DNA of 44,112 nt, from assembly GCA_014360895.1 (NCBI GenBank), contig JACIWQ010000013.1:1-44112 (forward strand). Direction: 5' to 3'. Below the pieces are notes generated by a model that made no database searches, was not told the origin of the DNA, and saw only the letters and a list, made by a program, of their open reading frames with translations. The stretch's first letter is position 1. Each line of letters starts with the position of its first letter. This document shows positions 9,766 through 17,101 of this stretch, piece after piece. Both the position numbers and the translations under genes were made by a program. This DNA comes from Thermoflexales bacterium. Lineage in GTDB: Bacteria > Chloroflexota > Anaerolineae > B4-G1 > DUEL01.

Positions 9766-9845
9766 CGGACGACCGACTCCGGACAACAGACCACCGACGA
9801 CAGACAACGGAAGACAGTGGTCCGTGGTCTATGGTCTGTGGTCTA
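9766..9845. repeat. inverted heptad-periodic array (CGGACCA / TGGTCCG)
   Basis: cggacga ccgactc cggacaa cagacca ccgacga cagacaa cggaaga | tggtccg tggtcta tggtctg tggtcta. Confidence 0.85.
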
Positions 9846-9876
9846 TTATAAACCGAAGCGGGGTTTCCTGCAAGGA

Positions 9877-9905
9877 TTGGCGATTTTCCCATTTTGGTGT
9901 ATGAT
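9877..9905 (+). promoter_or_regulatory. sigma70-like promoter for the Trm112-like gene
   Basis: TTGGCG-17 bp-TATGAT. Confidence 0.55.
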
Positions 9906-9914
9906 TGCGGGAAA

Positions 9915-9963
9915 GAAGCAGGAAGTGGGAAGCAGGAAGCAGGAAGCAGGAAGTGGGAAGCAA
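9915..9963. repeat. heptad array (GAAGYRG)x7
   Basis: gaagcag gaagtgg gaagcag gaagcag gaagcag gaagtgg gaagcaa. Confidence 0.9.
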
Positions 9964-9976
9964 GGAGGAGGTTCTG

Positions 9977-10222
9977 ATGGTAGACCCTGAACTGCTGGCG
10001 ATTCTCCGATGCCCCTACTGCGTGAGCGGAGAGACCCGTAAGCCCGGCGATGATCCGGGGCGGCTGGAACTGGTTCACGGTTGCTGGCTGGTCTGCCAGG
10101 AGCCAGATTGCGGCCGCAAGTACCCCATCCGCGACGACATCCCGGTGATGCTCATTGAGGAAGGGGATAAATGGATTCACGTCGCGGTGGAGGACCTGCC
10201 GGTACCGCCGCTGGGGGAATAG
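9977..10222 (+). CDS. Trm112-like (UPF0434) zinc-ribbon protein
   Basis: MVDPELLAILRCPYC...YPIRDDIPVMLIEE. Confidence 0.85.
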   Translation: MVDPELLAILRCPYCVSGETRKPGDDPGRLELVHGCWLVCQEPDCGRKYPIRDDIPVMLIEEGDKWIHVAVEDLPVPPLGE

Positions 10223-10233
10223 CACAAAAGGCT

Positions 10234-10461
10234 ATGGACTGGCGGGTATCCGTTCTGGCGGCCATCGGCTTCCTGGGCATTCTGGGCGGCCTGCTGGTCA
10301 TGGCCCTCCCCGACCCCTACGAGGGGGGCGCCCTGTACACAATGGACGCTTCCCATGCCATCTCCCGGATGGACCTGCTCGGCCTCGCGCTGGTCGCTCT
10401 GGGGGGAGGCCTCGCGTGGTGGGCGGGGATGCTATGGCAGAGGAAGGTGAAGGGGGGATAG
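10234..10461 (+). CDS. small two-TM membrane protein
   Basis: 75 aa, two hydrophobic segments. Confidence 0.55.
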   Translation: MDWRVSVLAAIGFLGILGGLLVMALPDPYEGGALYTMDASHAISRMDLLGLALVALGGGLAWWAGMLWQRKVKGG

Positions 10462-10478
10462 CAGTCAGGGGAGGGAGA

Positions 10479-10967
10479 ATGGAAAACGTCCCCCGTCTGC
10501 CCGGCACGTATGTGGTCATCCTCCGGCTGGAAGGAGCACGGCGGGTGCGGGTCGGGCAGTTAGGGGAATTCCATATCCCGTCCGGCTGGCTAGCTTACGT
10601 GGGCAGTGCCCGGGGGCCGGGCGGACTCTCGGCCCGGCTGGCCCGTCACCTCCGCCACCCCAAACCCCTGCGCTGGCATATAGATTTCCTCCGACCCGTC
10701 GCCCAGCCCGTCGCCGTATGGTGGGCCACCGGGACGGACCGGCGGGAATGCCTCTGGGCGGCCACGCTGGCCCGGATGCCCGGCGCGTCCCGGCCCATTC
10801 CGGGTTTCGGGTCATCGGACTGTCGGTGTCCGGCCCACCTGTTTCACCTCCCCGAACCGCCGAATAGGGAACAGTTTGTCCAGCTGACCGGCGAGGAAGG
10901 GATAGCAGAAGTCCTCATATATGATAGACCCGCTGCGTGCACTGGAAGAAGCAATCGCCGCCGATGA
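10479..10967 (+). CDS. GIY-YIG-like nuclease (DUF123 type)
   Basis: GTYVVILRLEGARRVRVGQLGEFHIPSGWLAYVGSARGPGGLSARLARHLR...LRWHIDFL. Confidence 0.82.
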   Translation: MENVPRLPGTYVVILRLEGARRVRVGQLGEFHIPSGWLAYVGSARGPGGLSARLARHLRHPKPLRWHIDFLRPVAQPVAVWWATGTDRRECLWAATLARMPGASRPIPGFGSSDCRCPAHLFHLPEPPNREQFVQLTGEEGIAEVLIYDRPAACTGRSNRRR

Positions 10968-11502
10968 TGACCTTCGGGCCGAGGAAGCGGCCCAGAGCGT
11001 CGGGCAACTGGGAGACGCGGCTCTGCCCGCTCTGTTGGAATGGCGGACCTCGCCGGACCGGGACCGTCGCTGGTGGGCCGTTCGTGCGCTGGCGGCTATC
11101 GGCACCCCCCGGGCTGTGGCCGCGCTGATGGCCGCGCTGGACGACCCCGACCCGGATGTGCGGGCCTGCGCGGTGGTGGGGCTGGCCGGCCTCCGACCGC
11201 CGGAAGCGGTGGAGCCCCTGGTGGCCCGCCTCTCCGACTCCTCCGCCTATGTGGCCCGCCTGGCCGCCGACGCGCTGGCCCAGATTGGCCCTCCCGCCGT
11301 CCCCGCCCTGATCGCCGCGCTGAGGGATGAGAATGTGGCCGCCCGCGCCGGCGCCGCCCGTGCCCTCTGCGCCATTCGGCCCGAAGAGGCCATCCCGGCC
11401 CTCTGCGTCGCGCTGGATGACCCCAGCGCGCTGGTCACCTACTACGCCGAAGAGGCGCTGGAGCAGATGGGGGTCGGGATGGTGTTCTTCCCACCCGATT
11501 AA
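10921..11502 (+). CDS. HEAT-repeat protein
   Basis: Repeated WAVRALAAIGTPRAVAALMAALDDPDPDVRACAV units. Confidence 0.85.
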   Translation: MIDPLRALEEAIAADDDLRAEEAAQSVGQLGDAALPALLEWRTSPDRDRRWWAVRALAAIGTPRAVAALMAALDDPDPDVRACAVVGLAGLRPPEAVEPLVARLSDSSAYVARLAADALAQIGPPAVPALIAALRDENVAARAGAARALCAIRPEEAIPALCVALDDPSALVTYYAEEALEQMGVGMVFFPPD

Positions 11503-11522
11503 CCCCCATCGGATAACGTGCT

Positions 11523-12743
11523 ATGAGCGAGACCACCCTGCAACCACGTACAGGATTGCGCTCCCTCCCCCGCAACGTCTGGGCCACCAGCCTGACCAGT
11601 TTCTTCACGGACATCTCCAGCGAGATGGTCCTGAACATCCTCCCCCTCTTTATGGCCAACGTCCTGGGCGTCCGCACCAGCGTCATCGGCCTGATAGAGG
11701 GGGTCGCCGAGGCCACCTCCAGCCTGCTCAAGGTCTTCTCCGGCTGGTTCTCCGACCGGCTGCGGGCCCGCAAGGGGCTGGCCGTCGCCGGATACGCGCT
11801 CTCGGCCTTTTCCAAACCCTTCTTCTACTTCGCCAACTCCTGGGGCCTGGTCGCCGCCGTCCGCTGGGCCGACCGGGTGGGCAAGGGCATCCGGACCGCT
11901 CCCCGCGACGCGCTGGTGGCCGACTCCGTCCGGGAGGAGAACCGGGGGCTGGCCTTCGGCTTCCAGCGGGCCGCCGACACGGCCGGCGCGCTGACAGGGA
12001 TTCTGATCGCCCTGCTGGTCGTCTGGCTGGCCCAGCGGGGGGCCGCCCAGTTGAGCCGCACCACCTTCCAGACCGTCGTCCTCATCAGCATCATCCCGGC
12101 CTTCCTGGGGGTGCTGGCGCTGGCCCTGGGCGCGCAGGACGTCCCCGTGAAAGGCGCCGCCGAGCGGCCCCGCATCACCTTCCGGGGCCTGGGGCGGCGG
12201 TTCGCCCTCTTTATGCTCATCGTCGGCCTCTTTGACCTGGGGAACTCGTCGGACGCGTTCCTCATCCTGCGGGCCCAGGAGCGGGGGCTGAACGTCGTCG
12301 GCGTGCTGGGGATGCTGGCGACCTTCAACCTGGTCTACACCCTGGTCTCCACGCCGGCGGGCTCCCTTTCCGACCGCATCGGCCGCCAGCGCATCATCAT
12401 CGGCGGCTGGCTGGTCTACGGGGCCATCTACCTGGGGGTGGCGCTGGCCCGCACCGGCTGGCAGGTCTGGCTGCTCTATGCCCTCTACGGCGTCTACTAC
12501 GGCATGGCCTACGGGACCACGAAGGCCCTGGTCGCCGACATTGTGCCCCAGCACCTGCGCGGCACCGCCTACGGGACCTACAACGCCGTCCTGGGCATCC
12601 TGGACTTCCCGGCCTCGCTGATTGCGGGCGTCCTCTGGCAGGGGGTCGGCCCCTGGCCAGGTTTCGGCCCCTCGGCGCCCTTCCTTTTTGGCGCGGCCAC
12701 GGCCTTCCTGGCCGCCGCGCTGATGGCGTTATACCTGAGGTAG
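11523..12743 (+). CDS. MFS transporter
   Basis: 406 aa, about 12 hydrophobic segments; GWFSDRLRARKGLAVAGY and GSLSDRIGRQRIIIGG MFS loops. Confidence 0.9.
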   Translation: MSETTLQPRTGLRSLPRNVWATSLTSFFTDISSEMVLNILPLFMANVLGVRTSVIGLIEGVAEATSSLLKVFSGWFSDRLRARKGLAVAGYALSAFSKPFFYFANSWGLVAAVRWADRVGKGIRTAPRDALVADSVREENRGLAFGFQRAADTAGALTGILIALLVVWLAQRGAAQLSRTTFQTVVLISIIPAFLGVLALALGAQDVPVKGAAERPRITFRGLGRRFALFMLIVGLFDLGNSSDAFLILRAQERGLNVVGVLGMLATFNLVYTLVSTPAGSLSDRIGRQRIIIGGWLVYGAIYLGVALARTGWQVWLLYALYGVYYGMAYGTTKALVADIVPQHLRGTAYGTYNAVLGILDFPASLIAGVLWQGVGPWPGFGPSAPFLFGAATAFLAAALMALYLR

Positions 12744-12745
12744 CC

Positions 12746-13171
12746 GTGGACGAATTCCATCGCCAATCCCTCCCTCCGGATACCCTGGAGGCCCTGCTGG
12801 GCCGGATGGCGGAGCAGCTGAGGCCAGTGGAGGGGATCCTCGCCGCCGTCCTCTACGGTTCCGCCGCCGAGGGCCTGCCCTGCCGGGACCTGGACGTCGC
12901 GCTGCTGGTGGACCGGGAGGTATGGCCTCCGACACAGGACGAGCATCTGGAACATCGGGTGACCCGGCTTCTGGCCTCCCTCGCCCCGCTCCCGGTGGAT
13001 GTGCGCGTGGTCAACGACGCACCGGCGACGTTCCGCTATCACGTCACCCGGGGGCGCCCGTTCCTGATCGGGGACGAAGAGGCCTACGCGACCTTTTTGG
13101 AACGGACGTGGGACGAGTATTTTGACTTCGCCCCCTTTGCCCGCAAGTACTTTGAGGAAATCGTCCGATGA
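12746..13171 (+). CDS. mntA: MntA-like nucleotidyltransferase antitoxin (GTG start)
   Basis: AVLYGSAAEGLPCRDLDVALLV (GSx10DxD); ATGA overlap with the HEPN gene. Confidence 0.85.
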   Translation: MDEFHRQSLPPDTLEALLGRMAEQLRPVEGILAAVLYGSAAEGLPCRDLDVALLVDREVWPPTQDEHLEHRVTRLLASLAPLPVDVRVVNDAPATFRYHVTRGRPFLIGDEEAYATFLERTWDEYFDFAPFARKYFEEIVR

Positions 13172-13599
13172 AGTGGAACCGGGACCGGATCCGGGACCTG
13201 TTGGGGCAGATCGCCGAAGCCCAGGAGAAGGCAGCCCGACTGGGGGCGCTGCCGGAGGAGGAGTTTCTGGCGGATTATCGGAATCCGGAAAGCGCCAAAT
13301 ATCTGCTGATTGTCGCTGTAGAAGCGGCGCTGGACATCTGTCACCACCTGGTGGTCAGAGGAGGTGGGCGAACTCCACGGGATTATGCCGACTGCTTCAC
13401 CGTGCTTCAGGAGATGGGAATTCTGCCTCCAGACCTGACGGAACGGCTCCAGGCGATGGCCCGGTTTCGGAATCTGCTGGTGCATCTCTATTGGAAAGTG
13501 GATAACCGGAGAGTGTACCGGATTCTCCGGGAGAACTTGGACGACCTGCGCCTCTTCCGGGAAATCGTTGCCCGGTGGGTCCGGCTGGGGGAGGAGTAA
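13168..13599 (+). CDS. hepT: HepT-like HEPN toxin
   Basis: RNLLVHLYW matches the HEPN R-x4-H-x-Y motif; directly downstream of MNT gene. Confidence 0.87.
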   Translation: MKWNRDRIRDLLGQIAEAQEKAARLGALPEEEFLADYRNPESAKYLLIVAVEAALDICHHLVVRGGGRTPRDYADCFTVLQEMGILPPDLTERLQAMARFRNLLVHLYWKVDNRRVYRILRENLDDLRLFREIVARWVRLGEE

Positions 13600-13619
13600 C
13601 CTGTGCGGTTGAGTTCCAT

Positions 13620-13692
13620 AACCGCAAAGAACGCGAAGGGCGCAAAGGCCTTGTTGGATTTTTCTCTGCGTTCTTTGCGTCCTTTGCGGTTT
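13620..13692. repeat. inverted 9-bp-periodic repeat (GCAAAGRAC)
   Basis: accgcaaagaacgcgaagggcgcaaagg ... ctgcgttctttgcgtcctttgcggttt. Confidence 0.8.
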
Positions 13693-13714
13693 AGAAAAGC
13701 GAGGTGGTTCGGGT

Positions 13715-14083
13715 ATGAAGGACCCGCTGGCCAGGGTCATTCCTCAACATCTGGCTCCCCGGGGATGGCCCCCGGTAGCCCAGACGTTGCCTCAAGCCAT
13801 TGAGAAAATTGTACAGGCCGTGAAACCGGAGAAAATCATCCTGTTCGGTTCTTACGCGTACGGCAACCCCACTCCGGACAGTGACGTAGACCTGCTGATT
13901 ATCTGGGATACGGATAAGCCTCCCCGGGAGCGTCTGGTGACCATTTCCCTGCTCCTGTATCCGCGGCCTTTTCCGGTGGACCTCATCGTCAAAACGCCGC
14001 GGGAACTGGAAGAGGAACTGCCTCGCAATTTCTTCCTGCGGGAAGCCGTTACCAGGGGGATTGTGCTCTATGAGCGTGGATGA
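13715..14083 (+). CDS. MNT-type nucleotidyltransferase (second copy)
   Basis: IILFGSYAYGNPTPDSDVDLLII. Confidence 0.85.
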   Translation: MKDPLARVIPQHLAPRGWPPVAQTLPQAIEKIVQAVKPEKIILFGSYAYGNPTPDSDVDLLIIWDTDKPPRERLVTISLLLYPRPFPVDLIVKTPRELEEELPRNFFLREAVTRGIVLYERG

Positions 14084-14167
14084 CTATCGGGAATGGCTCG
14101 CGAGGCGGTAGAAATCGCCAGGAAAGTGCGGGCTTTTGTCCGCCGATACCTGGAACCGGCAAAATAA
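14070..14167 (+). pseudogene. internally deleted HEPN-domain gene remnant
   Basis: HEPN-like N-terminus MSVDDYREWLAR then frameshift into HEPN-like C-terminus AREAVEIARKVRAFVRRYLEPAK*; start overlaps the MNT stop. Confidence 0.65.
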
Positions 14168-14178
14168 GGAGTTCTCCG

Positions 14179-16152
14179 ATGAAACCTATCACCATCCTTT
14201 CGCTGGGTCTGCTCCTGCTTTTGGCCTGCGCCTGCTGCACGTGGCTGCCCGCCATAGACTGGGAGTCCCTGCTGGAGCCCCTCCTCAGCGCGGTGGAGCC
14301 GACGGCGGAGCCGCCCGTCACCCCCCAACTGACCCGGGAACCGCTGCCGCCGGAGGCCGCCGAGACGGAGCGGCTCCTGGAGGAGACCCTCATCCCCGTC
14401 CGCGACCTCCACGAACTGGCGATCCGCCTCCGGGGCGTCCCGCCGGATACCCCCCGCACCGTCAACCCCGAGGGCGCGCCCGACTACCCCGTCGGCACCT
14501 GCCGCACCTTCCACGCCTCCAACGTGGATACGGACGAGCAGTTTGACCTGACCGCCTGCCTCCGCTACAAGAACGACGTCGTCTACATGTGGGTGGAGGA
14601 GGGCGTGGAGGTGGACGAGGCAGACCTGAAGGCCGCGGCCGACCTCTTCGCCACCAAGACCTACCCCACCAACCGCAACTTCTTCGGCTCCGAGTGGAGC
14701 CCCGGCGTGGATAACGACCCCCGTCTCCACATCCTCCACGCCCGCAACCTGGGCGACTCCGTCGCCGGCTACTACTCCTCCGCCGACGAGTTCGTCCCCG
14801 CCGTCCGGGAGGACTCCAACGCGATGGAGATGTTCTACATCCACATTGACAACGTCTCCGTCAACGACGACTTCTACAACGGCGTCCTGGCCCACGAGTT
14901 CCAGCACATGATCCACTGGTACAACGACCGAAACGAGGACACCTGGCTCAACGAGGGCTCCTCCGAACTGGCGGCCTACTTGAACGGCTACGACGTCGGC
15001 GGCGCCGACTACGTCTTCTCCCGCAAGCCCGATACCCAAATCAACTCCTGGCCCGAGGGGCCCGGGGCCGCCGGGGCCAACTACGGCGCGTCGTACCTCT
15101 TTATGGCCTACTTCCTGGACCGCTTCGGTGCGGAGGCCACCCGCGCGCTGGTGGCCCACGACGAGAACGGCTTCGCCGCCGTGGACGCGGTCCTGGCCGA
15201 CTTGGGCACCGGCCTGACCCACGTGGACCTCTTCGCCGACTGGGTCGTCGCCAACCTGCTGGACGACCCCACCCTGGCCGACGGCCAGTACGGTTACCGG
15301 GAGATAGACCCGCCGCCCTTCAAGATAGAGACCCGCCTCTCCGCCTCCGACTATCCGGCGACCCGTCAGGCCACCGTCCACCAGTACGCCGCCGACTACA
15401 TAGAACTGAAGGGGAACCGCCCCGTGCGCTTCTCCTTCGCCGGCTCCACCCAGGTCGGGCTGATGGATACCCGCGCCCACAGCGGCCGCTACCTCTGGTG
15501 GTCCAACCGGGGCGACGACTCCGATATGACCCTGACGCGCGAGTTTGACCTGACCGGTGTCCAGAAGGCGACACTGGAGTACTGGTGCTGGTACGACATA
15601 GAAGAGGACTGGGACTACGCCTACGTGGAGGTCTCAACGGACGGCGGGAAGACCTGGGAGATTCTGACCACTCCCTCGGGGACGCCGGAGAATCCCAACG
15701 GCAACTCCTTTGGCTGGGGCTACACGGGCCGCAGCGGTGGGGGGAGCAAGCCGGAGTGGATTCAGGAGCAGGTGGACCTGACGCCCTACGCGGGGAAGAA
15801 AATCCTGGTCCGCTTTGAGTACATCACCGACGACGCGGTGAACCGCCCCGGCTTCGCGCTGGACGATGTCGCCGTTCCCGAAATCGGCTACTTCAGCGAC
15901 TTTGAGGCCGACGGCGGGGGGTGGGAACCGGCGGGCTTTGTCCGCCACGCCAACGTCCTTCCCCAGCGCTGGCTGGTCCAACTGGTCCTCTTCGGGCCCC
16001 AGACCACCGTCCAGCGGCTGGCGCTGAACCCGGATCAGACGGGGGAGTGGGAGATTCCGCTGGGCGGGGACGTGGAGCGGGCGGTGGTGGTTATCTCTGC
16101 CTACGCGCCGGTGACAAGCGAGGTGGCGTCGTACCAGTACTCTGTCCGTTGA
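14179..16152 (+). CDS. secreted/lipoprotein zinc metalloprotease (immune inhibitor A-like)
   Basis: Signal peptide MKPITILSLGLLLLLACACC; HEFQHMIHW...E zinc motif; C-terminal beta-sandwich with LDDVAVPE. Confidence 0.8.
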   Translation: MKPITILSLGLLLLLACACCTWLPAIDWESLLEPLLSAVEPTAEPPVTPQLTREPLPPEAAETERLLEETLIPVRDLHELAIRLRGVPPDTPRTVNPEGAPDYPVGTCRTFHASNVDTDEQFDLTACLRYKNDVVYMWVEEGVEVDEADLKAAADLFATKTYPTNRNFFGSEWSPGVDNDPRLHILHARNLGDSVAGYYSSADEFVPAVREDSNAMEMFYIHIDNVSVNDDFYNGVLAHEFQHMIHWYNDRNEDTWLNEGSSELAAYLNGYDVGGADYVFSRKPDTQINSWPEGPGAAGANYGASYLFMAYFLDRFGAEATRALVAHDENGFAAVDAVLADLGTGLTHVDLFADWVVANLLDDPTLADGQYGYREIDPPPFKIETRLSASDYPATRQATVHQYAADYIELKGNRPVRFSFAGSTQVGLMDTRAHSGRYLWWSNRGDDSDMTLTREFDLTGVQKATLEYWCWYDIEEDWDYAYVEVSTDGGKTWEILTTPSGTPENPNGNSFGWGYTGRSGGGSKPEWIQEQVDLTPYAGKKILVRFEYITDDAVNRPGFALDDVAVPEIGYFSDFEADGGGWEPAGFVRHANVLPQRWLVQLVLFGPQTTVQRLALNPDQTGEWEIPLGGDVERAVVVISAYAPVTSEVASYQYSVR

Positions 16153-16182
16153 CTATCCACCTGACGGTTTCCAGCCGGAAGG

Positions 16183-16354
16183 GTCATTGCGAGGCGGCGA
16201 AGCCGCCGAAGCAATCCCCAGAAGCGACGAGAAGATTGCTTCGCCCTTCGGGCTCGCCATGACGGCCGCAGGGGTCATTGTGAGGGCACGGAGTGCCCGA
16301 AGCAATCCCCAGAAGCGACGAGGAGATTGCTTCGCCCTTCGGGCTCGCAATGAC
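16183..16354. repeat. two tandem 81-bp copies of the interspersed hairpin repeat (91-bp spacing)
   Basis: 16183-16263 and 16274-16354: gtcattgYgag-[hairpin]-gaagcaatccccagaagcgacgaRRagattgcttcgcccttcgggctcgcMatgac. Confidence 0.9.
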
Positions 16355-16378
16355 ATCCCCGGAAATGGAGGTCGCAAG

Positions 16379-17050
16379 ATGGACTCTCAGGAACCGGCCC
16401 AGAAGATTGCCGCGTTTCTGCTTCCCCTGCTCCCCTACCTGCTCAAAGTGGGCGAGAAGGCCGCCGAGGAGATAGGCAAAAAGATCGGCGGCGAGGCGTG
16501 GGACAGGGCCAGGGCGTTGTGGGAGAGACTGCGGGGCAGGGAGCGGGTACAGAAGGCCGCCGAGGCCGCCGCTGCCCTGCCCGATAACCCGGCCATCCGG
16601 CAGGGGATGGAGGCCGAGATTGCCCGCGCGCTGGAGGAAGACCCCGCCCTGCGCCGGGAGGTCGCCCGCCTGTGGGGCGAGGCGGAGGCCGCCGGCGTGA
16701 CCGTCACCGCCCTCGGCGACCGCTCGGTAGCCATCGGCGGAAGTGTGAGTGGGAGCGTGATTGTGACGGGGGATCGCAATCAAGTCGGCGCAGGTAGTTT
16801 GCAACAGGTGAAATGGCCACGCAACACGCTCATTGAAGTTGAATCCAGCATGATCAACGCCGTTCGCTACGATGAGGAAAGACGCCTGCTGGAAGTTCAC
16901 TTCAACAGCGGCCGCGTATATTGCTACGAGGACGTGCCGCCGGAAGTGTTTGAGGAACTGCTGGAGGCGGATTCCAAAGGGCAGTACATGCGTGCCAACA
17001 TCATTGACGTTTATCCCTATTCAAGAGGGCCGTGCCGGCGCAGACGATAA
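16379..17050 (+). CDS. helical domain + beta-motif + KTSC domain protein
   Basis: Motif SVAIGGSVSGSVIVTGDRNQV; C-terminal IEVESSMINAVRYDEERRLLEVHFNSGRVYCYEDVPPEVFEELLEADSKGQYMRANI matches KTSC pattern. Confidence 0.75.
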   Translation: MDSQEPAQKIAAFLLPLLPYLLKVGEKAAEEIGKKIGGEAWDRARALWERLRGRERVQKAAEAAAALPDNPAIRQGMEAEIARALEEDPALRREVARLWGEAEAAGVTVTALGDRSVAIGGSVSGSVIVTGDRNQVGAGSLQQVKWPRNTLIEVESSMINAVRYDEERRLLEVHFNSGRVYCYEDVPPEVFEELLEADSKGQYMRANIIDVYPYSRGPCRRRR

Positions 17051-17055
17051 AACTC

Positions 17056-17085
17056 TGTAGGACAACTGCTCGCAGTTGTCCTACA
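17056..17085. repeat. perfect 14-bp-arm hairpin between the KTSC and STAND genes
   Basis: tgtaggacaactgc-tc-gcagttgtcctaca. Confidence 0.9.
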
Positions 17086-17101
17086 CGCGAATTGACGGAC
17101 G

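Noticed and set aside
11499-12554. 351-aa minus-strand ORF opposite the MFS transporter
   Set aside because: Charged low-complexity translation, antisense to a clear 12-TM protein.
14068-15480. 470-aa minus-strand ORF opposite the metalloprotease
   Set aside because: Val/Gly-rich shadow of a GC-rich coding strand; the plus strand carries signal peptide and HExxH-type motif.
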